DNA from: Evtepia sp. | GTDB lineage: Bacteria; Bacillota; Clostridia; Oscillospirales; Oscillospiraceae | Assembly: GCA_020025735.1 (NCBI GenBank) | Contig: JAHHRP010000001.1 | Span: forward strand, 1-58,788 | DNA length: 58,788 nucleotides | Reading direction: 5' to 3' | Shown here: piece after piece, positions 39,406 through 48,952 of the stretch | How positions within the stretch are numbered: position 1 is the first letter of the stretch | Layout: each line of letters starts with the position of its first letter | The notes under the pieces: model-generated | The model's input: only the letters and a program-made list of their open reading frames with translations | The model's database searches: none | Told to the model about the DNA's origin: nothing | Translations under genes and position numbers: made by a program

Positions 39406-40233
39406 TCAGTTCAAGTGTTCCAAGCAGGCCAGCAATAGGCCGGAGAACTTCTCTCGAGCTGCGGCCGCGGCCTCCAGGACTTCTTCTTCGCTCAATTTTT
39501 TTGGCAGCACGCCAGCGGCCATGTTGGATACCAGCGTAAAGCCGAGCACTTCCATGCCGCAGTGCCCAGCGGTGATGACCTCTGGGGCGGTAGACATCCC
39601 CACAGCATCCGCGCCCAAGATACGCGCCATCCGCACTTCCGCTGGGGTTTCATACTGTGGGCCGGGGAAGTACATATAGACGCCTTCTTTCAGGTCCAGG
39701 TCCAAGCGCCGTGCCTGCTGGCGTGCAAGGTCCTGAAGGCGGGGGGTATAGAGGAAGCTGGCATCGGGGAAGCGCGGGCCGAACTGGGGCAAGTTTTCGC
39801 CCCACAGGGGGGATTCCATGAAAATTTTAATCTGGTCGGTAATGAGCATGAGGTCCCCGGCCTTAAAATTCCAGTTGACCCCGCCGGCGGCATTGGTGAC
39901 GAAGAGGGTGTCGCAGCCCAGCAGGCGCAGCACCCGCACGCCGTAGCTGACCTCCTCATAAGAGTAACCTTCATAGTGGTGGACGCGGCCCTGCATCACG
40001 GCCACATCTTTCCCGGCCAGTTTGCCAAAGACCATTTGCCCCTTATGTCCTGGTGCCGTAGAGTGTTTAAAGTGTGGGATCTGACCATAGGGCACCACGA
40101 TAGGATTCTCTACCAAGTCCCCCAGATAGCCCAGACCGGAACCCAAGACCATTGCAACCTTGGGACGGAAGCCACCTAATTTACTCAAGAGGAAATCTGC
40201 ACTTTCCTGGTAGTGGTCAAAGGTATAATTCAT
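39406..40233 (-). CDS. punA: purine nucleoside phosphorylase (trimeric)
   Basis: 275 residues: VLGSGLGYLGD phosphate site, MQGRVHHYEGYSYEEV, VTNAAGGVNWNF, and GADAVGMSTAPEVITAGHCGMEVLGF, the PNP class I signature. It splits inosine/guanosine into base and ribose 1-phosphate. First gene of the punA-mtaD-spoVB-mazG-hup run. GGAGG 7 bases before ATG. Confidence 0.95.
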   Translation of the reverse strand: MNYTFDHYQESADFLLSKLGGFRPKVAMVLGSGLGYLGDLVENPIVVPYGQIPHFKHSTAPGHKGQMVFGKLAGKDVAVMQGRVHHYEGYSYEEVSYGVRVLRLLGCDTLFVTNAAGGVNWNFKAGDLMLITDQIKIFMESPLWGENLPQFGPRFPDASFLYTPRLQDLARQQARRLDLDLKEGVYMYFPGPQYETPAEVRMARILGADAVGMSTAPEVITAGHCGMEVLGFTLVSNMAAGVLPKKLSEEEVLEAAAAAREKFSGLLLACLEHLN

Positions 40234-40306
40234 CTTACAACCTCCATCATGGGGGGAGTCCCCCGGTTTCTGCCCATATAGCGGGTGTGTCTAAGGATAC
40301 TCGGTT

Positions 40307-40335
40307 ATCTTACACCTCTGGCGCGGAAAAAGCAA
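40307..40335 (-). promoter_or_regulatory. candidate punA promoter
   Basis: Minus strand: TTGCTT (40335-40330), 17 bases, TAAGAT (40312-40307). An inverted repeat GAAAAAGCA/TGCTTTTTC (about 40325-40353) overlaps the -35. The leader has a GGGGGAnTCCCCC-type hairpin just before the ribosome site. No purine riboswitch core was found. Confidence 0.5.
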
Positions 40336-40472
40336 ATAAAATCCCTGCTTTTTCACGGTTTTTTCTCATTTTTACCCCCTGCGCGGTACTGGCATGAAAA
40401 ATGAAGCAGAAAAGCCCCCTGTGCTTCCCTGCGGTTTTCTTCTTCCGTTTTCTATTTTCCCACAAAACAATT

Positions 40473-40505
40473 CCCTGATGCAGTTTTGTTTTTCCTGCAT
40501 CAGGG
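40473..40505 (-). terminator. terminator of the gdpP-ftsH cluster
   Basis: 11-bp stem CCCTGATGCAG/CTGCATCAGGG with an 11-base A/T loop, 77 bases after ftsH, followed on the minus strand by AATTGTTTTG. Confidence 0.6.
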
Positions 40506-40581
40506 GGAGTTGTTTTCCATTTATTTTGTGGGGTCTGGTTGTGTACACACAGCGCCGTTTTGTTGGATCAGGTACAGACAG

Positions 40582-42606
40582 TCAGAAGGGATCAGGGTCC
40601 TTTGGTTTCTCTTCCTCCTCCTGCGCAGCTCTAAGCGCTTCTGTTGCTTCCTGAAGGCGTCGTGCGATCTCGGCCTCCCGTTCTGCCTGAAGGCGGGCCT
40701 GCTCTGCGGCCTGTTTTTCCGCGGCTTTCAACCGATTGGCCCGTTCCTCCTCCTTCCGCCGTTCCAAGGCTTCTGGATCCTGGAAGACCAGTTGGAAGTC
40801 CTCCGCAGACATGGTTTCAAATTCCAGCAGATACTGGGCAGTACGTTCCAGTTCCTCACGATGTTGGGAGAGGATTTCCTGGCAGCGGGCATAAGCGCTG
40901 TCCAGCAGCACCTTGACCTCCTCGTCGATCCGCCCAGCCACCTCTTCTGAGTAAGCTCTGGCTTGCGACATACTCCGGCCGATGAACACCTCCTGGTCAC
41001 TGTCGTAGGAAATCGCGCCCAGCCGGTCACTCATCCCATACTTCATTACCATGCTTCTCGCAATGGAGGTTGCCGTCTGCAAGTCGCTAGAGGCTCCGGT
41101 GGAGATATCCCCCAGCACCAGTTCCTCAGCCACTCGGCCACCCAAGCAGGTGCAGATCCGTTCCTGGAGTTCCCTGCGGGACTGATACATCCGATCTTCT
41201 TCTGGCAGAGAGATGGTCAATCCACCCGCAGGTCCTCGTGGGATGATGGTAATTTGATGAACAGGGTCCTGGGTTTTGAGCTGGTGGATCACCACTGCGT
41301 GCCCAGCCTCATGATATGCCGTCAGTTTTTTGGCATGGGGCGGGACCACCCGGCTCTTTTTCTCTGGTCCGGCGATCACCTTCAGCATGGCCTCATGGAG
41401 CAGATCCATGCTGATAAAGGGGCGTTTCTCCCGTGCAGAGAGAAGGGCTGCTTCATTGAGCAGGTTTTCCAGATCGGCGCCGGTAAAGCCAGCGGTTGCC
41501 TGTGCTACGGTGTGCAGATCCACATCATCTGCCAGAGGTTTGTTTCTGGCATGAACCTGCAAGATCTCTTCACGCCCTTTGATGTCTGGCAGACCCACAT
41601 AGATCTGTCGGTCGAATCGCCCTGGACGAAGCAAGGCAGGGTCCAGGATATCTGCCCGGTTTGTGGCCGCCAGGACAATAACCCCCTCATTGGACGCAAA
41701 CCCATCCATTTCCACCAGCAGTTGGTTCAGGGTCTGCTCCCGCTCATCGTGGCCGCCGCCTAACCCGGTGCCTCTCTGCCGGCCCACGGCATCAATCTCA
41801 TCAATAAAGACGATGGCAGGTGCGTTCTTTTTGGCTTCTTCAAAGAGGTCCCGCACCCGGGAGGCACCCACGCCGACGTAAAGTTCCACAAAGTCTGAGC
41901 CAGAGATGGAGAGATACTCACAGCCGGCCTCTCCTGCCACGGCCCTAGCCAGCAAGGTCTTACCAGTCCCTGGCGGGCCAACCAACAGCACGCCTTTGGG
42001 AATGCGGGCGCCCAACTGCGTATACCGCGCAGGCTGACGGAGAAAGTCTACGACCTCTTCCAGTTCTTCCTTTTCCTCGTCAGCTCCTGCCACATCTCCA
42101 AAGGTCACTGTTCTTCCCGTCTCCGCCAGGGTCTTGGCCCGGATCTTGCCAAACTGCGTGGCTGAAGGGCCACTGCTGTTCTGGCTGCGTCGGAGGAAGA
42201 GGAAATACCACAGCAAAGCCATCACTGCCAGCACCACCAGCCAGGTCAATATGGTACTCATCCAAGCAGGGGATGGGCTTTCAGGGTAGTCGTAATCAGA
42301 GATAACGCCATCGTGGAGCTGCTGAACGACCAGGTCATTGAAGTCCTCATAGAAGAGCTGGAAACTGTAAATGGAATAGGTAATCACTTGTTTGCCATCC
42401 TGCGGCTCTTTCAAGGTAAGGGTTAGTGTGTCATCTTCCACCAACACCTTATCCACTTTTCTCTCTTCAAACAACACCCGGATATCTGCATACGAGTATT
42501 CACCATGGTGATCCCCAGTACGAAGGACCCCAGTCACAAGAAAGATGACGATCAGGACACCGAGTACCATCAGCAAGCTGCGCATGAGGTTTGCGTTCTG
42601 TTTCAA
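40582..42606 (-). CDS. ftsH: ATP-dependent zinc metalloprotease
   Basis: 674 residues. Membrane helices at about 10-28 and 118-138 flank an extracytoplasmic domain. AAA module: Walker A GPPGTGKT, Walker B IVFIDEIDAVGRQR, SRH ATNRADILDPALLRPGRFD. Protease: HEAGH zinc motif and distal Asp region. The last 60 residues are a long Glu/Ala/Arg helix ending DPDPF. TTG 42606 with AAGGAG about 10 bases away. It degrades misfolded membrane proteins and regulators. Follows hpt, as in Bacillus. Confidence 0.95.
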   Translation of the reverse strand: MKQNANLMRSLLMVLGVLIVIFLVTGVLRTGDHHGEYSYADIRVLFEERKVDKVLVEDDTLTLTLKEPQDGKQVITYSIYSFQLFYEDFNDLVVQQLHDGVISDYDYPESPSPAWMSTILTWLVVLAVMALLWYFLFLRRSQNSSGPSATQFGKIRAKTLAETGRTVTFGDVAGADEEKEELEEVVDFLRQPARYTQLGARIPKGVLLVGPPGTGKTLLARAVAGEAGCEYLSISGSDFVELYVGVGASRVRDLFEEAKKNAPAIVFIDEIDAVGRQRGTGLGGGHDEREQTLNQLLVEMDGFASNEGVIVLAATNRADILDPALLRPGRFDRQIYVGLPDIKGREEILQVHARNKPLADDVDLHTVAQATAGFTGADLENLLNEAALLSAREKRPFISMDLLHEAMLKVIAGPEKKSRVVPPHAKKLTAYHEAGHAVVIHQLKTQDPVHQITIIPRGPAGGLTISLPEEDRMYQSRRELQERICTCLGGRVAEELVLGDISTGASSDLQTATSIARSMVMKYGMSDRLGAISYDSDQEVFIGRSMSQARAYSEEVAGRIDEEVKVLLDSAYARCQEILSQHREELERTAQYLLEFETMSAEDFQLVFQDPEALERRKEEERANRLKAAEKQAAEQARLQAEREAEIARRLQEATEALRAAQEEEEKPKDPDPF

Positions 42607-42657
42607 ATGGATCTCACTCCTTTTCGCGGCATATTATCTGCCGCAAGATACCTGGGT

Positions 42658-43203
42658 TCAATCATTTCCATACACGCTAGGCTTTAAGATACCGATATAA
42701 GGAAGCTGGCGATATTTTTGGTCGTAGTCCAGGCCACAGCCTACCACGAACGCATCAGGAATGGTAAAGCCAACATAGTCTGCCTCGATTGGTTTGGTGC
42801 GCCGCTCTGGTTTATCCAGCAGAACGCACAGCTTCAAGGAAGCAGGGCCTCTGTTTTTCAGTTCCTGCACCAGTTTAGACAGGGTGTTTCCTGTGTCCAG
42901 GATATCCTCTACCAGCAGCACATCTCGCCCAGCGATGTCATCGTGAAGATCCAAGCGGATCTTCACCAACCCAGAGCTGGTGGTTCCTGCGCCATAGGAG
43001 GAGGCAGACATAAAGTCCAAGGTCAAAGGGAGTTCCAGCCCACGGACCAAGTCGGCCATAAAAACAAAGCAGCCCCGCAGAACGCCAACGACCAGGGGGG
43101 ATTTCCCCTGGTAATCTCTGGTAATCTCAGCTGCCATTTCCCGAATACGGGCGGACACCTGCTCCTGTGTAAAGAGGATCTGCTGCATATCCTGTTCCAT
43201 CAT
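42658..43203 (-). CDS. hpt: hypoxanthine-guanine phosphoribosyltransferase
   Basis: 181 residues, usual length. LVVGVLRGCFVFMADLVR, the PRPP motif VLLVEDILDTGNTLSKL, and DYVGFTIPDAFVVGCGLDYDQKYRQLPYIG. It converts hypoxanthine/guanine to IMP/GMP, using bases released by PunA. ATG overlaps the tilS stop. Confidence 0.95.
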   Translation of the reverse strand: MMEQDMQQILFTQEQVSARIREMAAEITRDYQGKSPLVVGVLRGCFVFMADLVRGLELPLTLDFMSASSYGAGTTSSGLVKIRLDLHDDIAGRDVLLVEDILDTGNTLSKLVQELKNRGPASLKLCVLLDKPERRTKPIEADYVGFTIPDAFVVGCGLDYDQKYRQLPYIGILKPSVYGND

Positions 43204-44603
43204 CGTGTTTCGTTCCTTTCCTCTGGTTTATTTTTGGGGATCAAACGAATGAACAGCGCGGGCTGACCTGGGGTAGCCAACCTGGGATAGTTTGGTCCCA
43301 GCCCTGCTGCGGCCAACAAGCCGGCCTCATCTGCCAGCACGGGCAGGTTTTCCCGCCGCTGCCGGGGGATTTTTTCATCAATATACCATTTTTTCAGTGT
43401 TTTGGCCCGTCTGCCTGGCAAGCGAAGCTGATCACCGGCCTGTCTAGCGCGCAGGACCAGCGGAAATGTGACTGTCTCTTGGTCGATGTGCCACTCATAG
43501 TCCCCTTGTGCAGGGATTTCGGGACAGAGGGTTTCCTTGACCTCAATCGCCCACCCGTTGTCCAGGGCAAAGACACCTGGTCCTGTGAGCAATCGCAGAG
43601 AGAACCCATTGGGCATGGCTGTTGAGGGGCACAGCACCAGTTTATCATACTCTCGCCAGGCGAACAGACCGTCTGGCAGGTTTATGGTGGCGGAGGGGGA
43701 GGAGCCAGCAGCCAAGGCTAAGATCTGCTCCAAATGCACAGAGGCAATTTCAAAGCGATCAATTTTGGCCAGCATCTGTTTCACCACCCGCACAGCCACA
43801 GGGTGGGCAAGGCCCACCAAAGTTCTGACAGGAATGATTACCCTTCCCTCGGCCACCTGGGCTTGTTTGGTGATTTTTTCTGCCATGTTGTGCAGCAGAT
43901 CTCGGTCCTCCCGCAGGTGGCTTAGATTGGCAGAGAGGGTAGACACGAAGGCAGGGTTCAGCTCACGCATCACTGGCATGACTTCCTGTCGCAGGCGGTT
44001 TCGGGCATAGATATTGTTCTGGTTAGAACTATCCTCCACATGGGGAATCCCAGACTGCGTCAGACATTCTTCAATGTCAACGCGTGGCGTATCCAGTAGC
44101 GGTCGGATAAGGATACCCCGCACAGGAGGGATGCCGGTTAGCCCATCTAGTCCGGTTCCCCGTGCCAGATGGAGCAGAATGGTCTCCGCGTTGTCATCGG
44201 CGTTGTGTGCAGTGGCAATCTTGTCGATTTCCAACGCACGGGCGGTTTCCGTGAGGAACGCATAGCGCATAATGCGAGCGGTTTCCTCCACGCCTTTTCC
44301 CTGTTCCTGGGCTTCCTTGGCCACATCGCCTCTGCCTACGACCAGGTTGATGCCCCGCTTTTGACACCAGTCTGTGACGAAGTTCTCATCTCGCTGGGAT
44401 TCTTCCCCTCGAAGCTGGTGGTTAAAGTGGGCTGCATGAAGGGTAAATTCTCGTTCTTTGGCCAGCACTTCCAACACCGCCAGCAGCGCCATGGAGTCGG
44501 TTCCACCGGACAGGGCGCATAAAACGCTGCCCCCTTGGGGCAGCATGGAATACTTGTCAGCAAAAGCCGCCGCCTGGGCGGTCAATTCAATCAGGTTCTT
44601 CAT
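43200..44603 (-). CDS. tilS: tRNA(Ile)-lysidine synthase
   Basis: 467 residues from ATG 44603; the ORF to 44876 lies within dnaB. P-loop SGGTDSMALL, AHFNHQLRGEESQRDE, ATAHNADDNAETILLHLARGTGLDGLTGI, PLLDTPR, and the C-terminal TilS domain (PGRRAKTLKKWYIDEKIPRQRRENLPVL). It modifies C34 of tRNA-Ile(CAU), essential for AUA decoding. Overlaps dnaB by 17 bases. Confidence 0.95.
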   Translation of the reverse strand: MKNLIELTAQAAAFADKYSMLPQGGSVLCALSGGTDSMALLAVLEVLAKEREFTLHAAHFNHQLRGEESQRDENFVTDWCQKRGINLVVGRGDVAKEAQEQGKGVEETARIMRYAFLTETARALEIDKIATAHNADDNAETILLHLARGTGLDGLTGIPPVRGILIRPLLDTPRVDIEECLTQSGIPHVEDSSNQNNIYARNRLRQEVMPVMRELNPAFVSTLSANLSHLREDRDLLHNMAEKITKQAQVAEGRVIIPVRTLVGLAHPVAVRVVKQMLAKIDRFEIASVHLEQILALAAGSSPSATINLPDGLFAWREYDKLVLCPSTAMPNGFSLRLLTGPGVFALDNGWAIEVKETLCPEIPAQGDYEWHIDQETVTFPLVLRARQAGDQLRLPGRRAKTLKKWYIDEKIPRQRRENLPVLADEAGLLAAAGLGPNYPRLATPGQPALFIRLIPKNKPEERNETR

Positions 44604-45945
44604 AATTACGCTCCACAGAGGAGAAGGCAGTGAATTCCGGCAGCCACTGGAGGGGGATGGTGGTGGTTTCCCCCCGGCGATTCTTGGCGATAATGCACTC
44701 GGCCTGGTTGCGCTTATCACTGTCCTTGTTATAGTAGTCGTCTCGGTACAGAAACATGACCACATCAGCGTCCTGCTCAATAGCCCCTGACTCCCGCAAG
44801 TCGGAAAGCATGGGGCGCTTATCTGCCCGGCTCTCGTTGGCGCGGGAGAGCTGAGACAGACACAGCACAGGGACATGGAGTTCCTTGGCCATGATTTTCA
44901 AGGCGCGGCTGATGTCTGCCACCACCTGCTGGCGGTTCTCCCCGGCGTAGCGGGTCGTGCTGCCAGAGGACTGCATCAGCTGTAAGTAGTCGATGACCAC
45001 CATTCCCAAGTTGTCAATGCGTCGGCACTTAGCATTCATGTCGGCCACTGAGAGGGAGGGGTTGTCATCGATGTAGATTTTTGTGTGTCCCAAGGCCGCA
45101 GCGGCCAGGGTGACTTTGTCCCAGTCATCGGGGGAGAGTTTTCCTGTCATCAGCTTTTTATTGTCCAAAAAAGCCTCACTGGAAATGAGGCGTGTTGCCA
45201 GTTGTTCTCGGCTCATTTCCAGTGAAAAGAACACCACACTCTTGCCGGAAAATTTTCCAGCATGCAGCAGTACATTCAGGGCAAAAGAGGTCTTGCCCAT
45301 TCCTGGCCGTGCCGCCAGCAAGATGAGTTCAGAGCCATGAAAGCCCGTTAGCGTCCGGTCTAGGTCAGCAAAGCCGGTAGCCATACCTGGCACTTCTGCC
45401 CCGCTCACTGACAGCTCCTGCAACCGCTCGAACACATCCACCAGGATCTTAGACAGCGGCTCTAGGCCCTGGCTGCTGCGGCCCTGACGGATCGCATAGA
45501 TCCGCTGTTCCGCCAAGTCCAGCACAGTCTGGGCTGTTTCTCCCTCCTTCTGCACCAGGGCCGTAAGATCCCCGGCAGTCTCTGCGATGCGCCGCAGCAG
45601 GCCCTTATCTTTGACGATGCGGACATACTCCTTGACGTTGGCAGCGGTGGGGGTAATCTCCATGAGCTGGAGCAGATAACTGCGAGAGGTATTTTCGTCG
45701 TAAACCCCTGTCAACTTCATTTGATCCAGGACAGTTACCGGGTCAATGGTAGCTGAGAAGTTGAACATGGTATAGATAGTCTCATAGATGTCCCGGTTGG
45801 CTTTTAAGTAGAAATCCTCACCGGTCAAGTTCTCCACCACATCTGGGATGCACCGGGCGTCAATGAGCATGGCACCCAAGACAGCCTGTTCGGCCTCCAC
45901 ACTATGGGGGATCTGGCGCAGCAAGAGGGATTCATCCACGGACAC
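44587..45945 (-). CDS. dnaB: replicative DNA helicase
   Basis: 452 residues: N-terminal DnaB domain (PHSVEAEQAVLGAMLID), RecA-like core with Walker A ARPGMGKTSF, FFSLEMSREQLATRLIS, GMVVIDYLQLMQ and SDLRESGAIEQDADVVMFLYRDDYY. Hexameric 5'-3' helicase of the replication fork (DnaC in Bacillus naming). GTG start with AAAGGTGG. Confidence 0.95.
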   Translation of the reverse strand: MSVDESLLLRQIPHSVEAEQAVLGAMLIDARCIPDVVENLTGEDFYLKANRDIYETIYTMFNFSATIDPVTVLDQMKLTGVYDENTSRSYLLQLMEITPTAANVKEYVRIVKDKGLLRRIAETAGDLTALVQKEGETAQTVLDLAEQRIYAIRQGRSSQGLEPLSKILVDVFERLQELSVSGAEVPGMATGFADLDRTLTGFHGSELILLAARPGMGKTSFALNVLLHAGKFSGKSVVFFSLEMSREQLATRLISSEAFLDNKKLMTGKLSPDDWDKVTLAAAALGHTKIYIDDNPSLSVADMNAKCRRIDNLGMVVIDYLQLMQSSGSTTRYAGENRQQVVADISRALKIMAKELHVPVLCLSQLSRANESRADKRPMLSDLRESGAIEQDADVVMFLYRDDYYNKDSDKRNQAECIIAKNRRGETTTIPLQWLPEFTAFSSVERNYEEPD

Positions 45946-46001
45946 ACACCACCTTTACACAGGGAATTCCCACCCACCATTTCTGGCAGACGGGAGGGGG
46001 C

Positions 46002-46451
46002 TTACTTCTCCTCGCTGACTACAACGTTGAGTTTTCCTACGACCTCATAGCCCAACTTGCACTTGAGCTGATAGGTCCCAAAACTCTTGATGGGTTCTTC
46101 CTGAACGATCTTGCTTTTTGCAACTGCCAGCCCGAACTGGCTTTGAAGGGCCTCTGCAATTTCCTTGCTGGTTACAGCCCCGAATAGACGTCCACCAGTG
46201 CCTGCTTTGGCAGGGATTTTCACCACGATTCCCTTCAGTTTCTCTGCCACAGCTTCCGCTTCGGCCTTTTCCGCTGCCATCTGGGCCTTTACAGCCTTGT
46301 CGTGCATAACCATCTTGTTCATGTTGTCAGCGTTAGCAGGCACGGCAAGATTTTTGGGGAAGAGGAAGTTCCTGGCATAGCCGTCGGAGACGGTTACCAG
46401 CTGGCCTCGTTTCCCCTGGCCCTTCACATCCTGCTGTAAGATTACTTTCAT
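46002..46451 (-). CDS. rplI: 50S ribosomal protein L9
   Basis: 149 residues: MKVILQQDVKGQGKRGQLVTVSDGYARNFLFPK and a C-terminal domain after a long helix. ATG 46451 has GGAGG 8 bases upstream. Between gdpP and dnaB, the widely conserved order. Confidence 0.95.
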   Translation of the reverse strand: MKVILQQDVKGQGKRGQLVTVSDGYARNFLFPKNLAVPANADNMNKMVMHDKAVKAQMAAEKAEAEAVAEKLKGIVVKIPAKAGTGGRLFGAVTSKEIAEALQSQFGLAVAKSKIVQEEPIKSFGTYQLKCKLGYEVVGKLNVVVSEEK

Positions 46452-46505
46452 TGGTTTTACCTCCAAAATCGTTCAATAAACTTGCCTTTGCAAAGGCATC
46501 ATTGG

Positions 46506-48506
46506 CTACACTTCATCATCAAAATAGGTGTCGATGGTCTCCTGCAGCATGGGCAGGACTTCGGTGGGGGTTTTTCCTGGGAACTGTGCCCCCGCAGTGG
46601 CGGCATTGCCGCCGCCGCCGAGCATTTCACTGATTACTTGCACATTAACATTGCTGTTGGAACGTGCTGAAAGATAGGCCTGCCCAGCCTCTGGGAAGAG
46701 GACAAAGGATGCCTCCACACCTGCAATATTCAGCAGCTCATCCGCAGCTTGCCCAGCGATGGCGCGGCCCACTGGCCGATCGGTCAATGCGATGGCCATG
46801 GTGCCATGATAGGTGCTGGCCCCTTGGATAATTTGGAACTTGGTTACTGTATCCCGCAGGTCATTCTGGAAGAACTTATTGACCTGCGCGGTATCTGCCC
46901 CGGATTTTCGCAGGAATGCCGCCGTCTCAAAGGTCCGGCTGCCAGTACGCGCAGTAAATCCCTTGGTGTCCAGCACAATACCAGCCAGCATAGCCTCCGC
47001 CTCTGCCCGTTTCAGGTCACCGGTGTCCAAAATATACTGGACCAGTTCTGTCACCAGTTCGCTGGCGGAGGATGCGTAGGGATCATGAAAACTCAAAGCT
47101 GGTTTTTCAATGTAGGAAGCTGCCCGACGATGGTGGTCAATGACCACAATTCTAGCCCCTGAGGTCAGCAATTCCGGCACCTGGGTTTGCTCAGGCCGAT
47201 TGGTGTCTACCACAACTACGATAGAATTGAGTCTTGCTAGATGGATCACCTCATCAGGAGGGACAAAAACGCCTTGGTACTCAGGCAGCAAAGACAGTTG
47301 CTTTGTCTGCTCCTCTGCTGGGTAAGGGGACGGCGCACGCACAGCGCGAATGGAAACCCCCATTTTTCGGGCAATGGCACACACACCCGCCACAGCGCCC
47401 AGCACATCCAGATCAGGGTATTTGTGGCCCATAACGATCACCTGATCGGTACTGGCCAGCAGTTCTGAGAAGGCAGAAGCTACCACACGGCTTTTCACTT
47501 TTGTCCGTCGTTCGATCTCCTTGGATCGCCCACCGAAGAAGGAAAATTCTGCTCCATCCCTCACCACCACCTGATCTCCCCCTCGGCTCAGGGCCATATC
47601 CAGAGCTAGGGAAGCAAACTGGTAGAGCTGTTTGGGGGATTCCCCATTGCGCCCGAAGCCCACAGAGAGGGTTGCGGCTACGCCGTTGGGACTCTGTACC
47701 TGCCGAACCTCGTCCAAAACAGAAAATTTCCGCCGGCAGAATTTCTGGAACTGTCCTGCCTCCACCAGCAGCAGGTAGTGATCCCGGTCATAACGGCAAA
47801 GCATTCCCTGGGATGGTTCCAGCCACTCTGTGAGGCGGCGATTAATTTCAGCCCGGATGGTAGAACGCTCACTCTCCTCCAGGCCGCGGCCCAGATCCTC
47901 GTAGTTATCCACCTGGACGATGCCCAAGACAGGCCGGGTGGTCTCAAAGCGTTCTGCTGCCTGTGCATACGGGGTCACATCCACCCAGTAGGTTGTAGCC
48001 AAGAACTCATCCTCGCCTCCGGTGCAGACCAAATTGCCAAACACCAGATATAGACTTTCTCCTACTGGGACGAGTTCAGGGCTGAGCGTCTCTCCATCCA
48101 GCAGCCACTGGGCCTGGAAGGAGGGGACAAGGGCAGAGAGTTTGGTCTCAAACAGGTGATCTGGGTCTCCGGTCAGATGGAGGAACCGTTCATTGCTCCA
48201 GATGATATCATCCGTGTCGGGACGAAAGATAACAATGGGCATAGGGGAAGAGATCATGGTCCTTCGGGAGGCCACATCAACGCCACTGGTCATGTGGTCC
48301 AGATATGCCATCACTTCTTTCCGACGACGGTTGATTCCCGTCTGAAAGTACAAATAAAGGACAAAAATCAGGATGAGTTCTGCCAGGCACAACCAAGGGT
48401 TATACAAGGCTGTTAGGCCAGCAAAAAGCAAGCTGGCCACGAAAAACAGCCGAAAGCCCGCTTCCGTCATTCTGGAAAGGGCTTTTTGAAAGGTTTGCTG
48501 ACGCAT
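46506..48506 (-). CDS. gdpP: cyclic-di-AMP phosphodiesterase
   Basis: 666 residues. Two membrane helices (about 18-60), a PAS-like domain, a degenerate GGDEF domain (MLCRYDRDHYLLLVEAG) and a DHH/DHHA1 domain: MGHKYPDLDVLGAV, VVVVDTNRPEQT, RIVVIDHHRRA and C-terminal GGGGNAATAGAQFPG. It hydrolyses c-di-AMP to pApA, setting potassium and wall homeostasis. Behind its own promoter; first gene of the cluster. Confidence 0.95.
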   Translation of the reverse strand: MRQQTFQKALSRMTEAGFRLFFVASLLFAGLTALYNPWLCLAELILIFVLYLYFQTGINRRRKEVMAYLDHMTSGVDVASRRTMISSPMPIVIFRPDTDDIIWSNERFLHLTGDPDHLFETKLSALVPSFQAQWLLDGETLSPELVPVGESLYLVFGNLVCTGGEDEFLATTYWVDVTPYAQAAERFETTRPVLGIVQVDNYEDLGRGLEESERSTIRAEINRRLTEWLEPSQGMLCRYDRDHYLLLVEAGQFQKFCRRKFSVLDEVRQVQSPNGVAATLSVGFGRNGESPKQLYQFASLALDMALSRGGDQVVVRDGAEFSFFGGRSKEIERRTKVKSRVVASAFSELLASTDQVIVMGHKYPDLDVLGAVAGVCAIARKMGVSIRAVRAPSPYPAEEQTKQLSLLPEYQGVFVPPDEVIHLARLNSIVVVVDTNRPEQTQVPELLTSGARIVVIDHHRRAASYIEKPALSFHDPYASSASELVTELVQYILDTGDLKRAEAEAMLAGIVLDTKGFTARTGSRTFETAAFLRKSGADTAQVNKFFQNDLRDTVTKFQIIQGASTYHGTMAIALTDRPVGRAIAGQAADELLNIAGVEASFVLFPEAGQAYLSARSNSNVNVQVISEMLGGGGNAATAGAQFPGKTPTEVLPMLQETIDTYFDDEV

Positions 48507-48585
48507 AGGGATACCCTCCAGGCAGGAAACGTCCTGCCAAACGATTCAGGATCGCACGCCAAGGGCAGTGCTAAAGTGATGATAT

Positions 48586-48614
48586 ATTATAGCACAATCC
48601 CCCCGCAGTGACAA
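48586..48614 (-). promoter_or_regulatory. sigma-A type promoter of gdpP
   Basis: Minus strand: TTGTCA (48614-48609), 17 bases, TATAAT (48591-48586). GTGAC-N4-GTCAC (48608-48621) covers the -35, and GTGCTA-N16-TAGCAC (48568-48595) spans the -10 and start. The leader also contains a GGCAGGA/TCCTGCC hairpin (48521-48538). The rest of this 446-base gap shows only an unconvincing short frame. Confidence 0.75.
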
Positions 48615-48795
48615 GAGTCACAAAGGTCGCAGGTCCTTGGAAAAAGGTTAATTTTTGGAACCGGGAGATCACTCTCAAGGATTTTTTGAGGATTAGAACG
48701 CACTTGCTTTTGTTAGAACAAAGCCACACAGGTTTTGCAAGACAAGTCTGCCTCCTCCTCTTCGGCCGCAAGAACAAGGACTCCTCATGACAAAG

Positions 48796-48831
48796 CAGCC
48801 GCTGCAGGAAGCTTGCTTCCCACAGCGGCTG
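48796..48831 (-). terminator. stem-loop after the YihY-family gene
   Basis: 9-bp stem CAGCCGCTG/CAGCGGCTG (48796-48804, 48823-48831) capped by an inner GGAAG/CTTCC stem. Short T tail on either strand (GTTCTGTTTT plus, CTTTG minus). Likely ends the yihY transcript. Confidence 0.5.
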
Positions 48832-48952
48832 GTTCTGTTTTCTCCTGGATCGGAAGTTCGTTCTTCCTGACTGCAAGGGGCACACTGCTCCGTAGAGCAC
48901 AGCAATTCGCGTCAATTGCCTCTCCATGACTTTTCTTGCCGTTCCTCATGGG

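Noticed and set aside
40234..40340. Purine riboswitch before punA
   Set aside because: Some fragments looked suggestive, but the conserved three-way junction core and loop pairs are not present on the minus strand.
48571..48927. 118-codon minus-strand frame between gdpP and yihY
   Set aside because: It spans the gdpP promoter and a terminator hairpin and has no ribosome site or recognisable composition.
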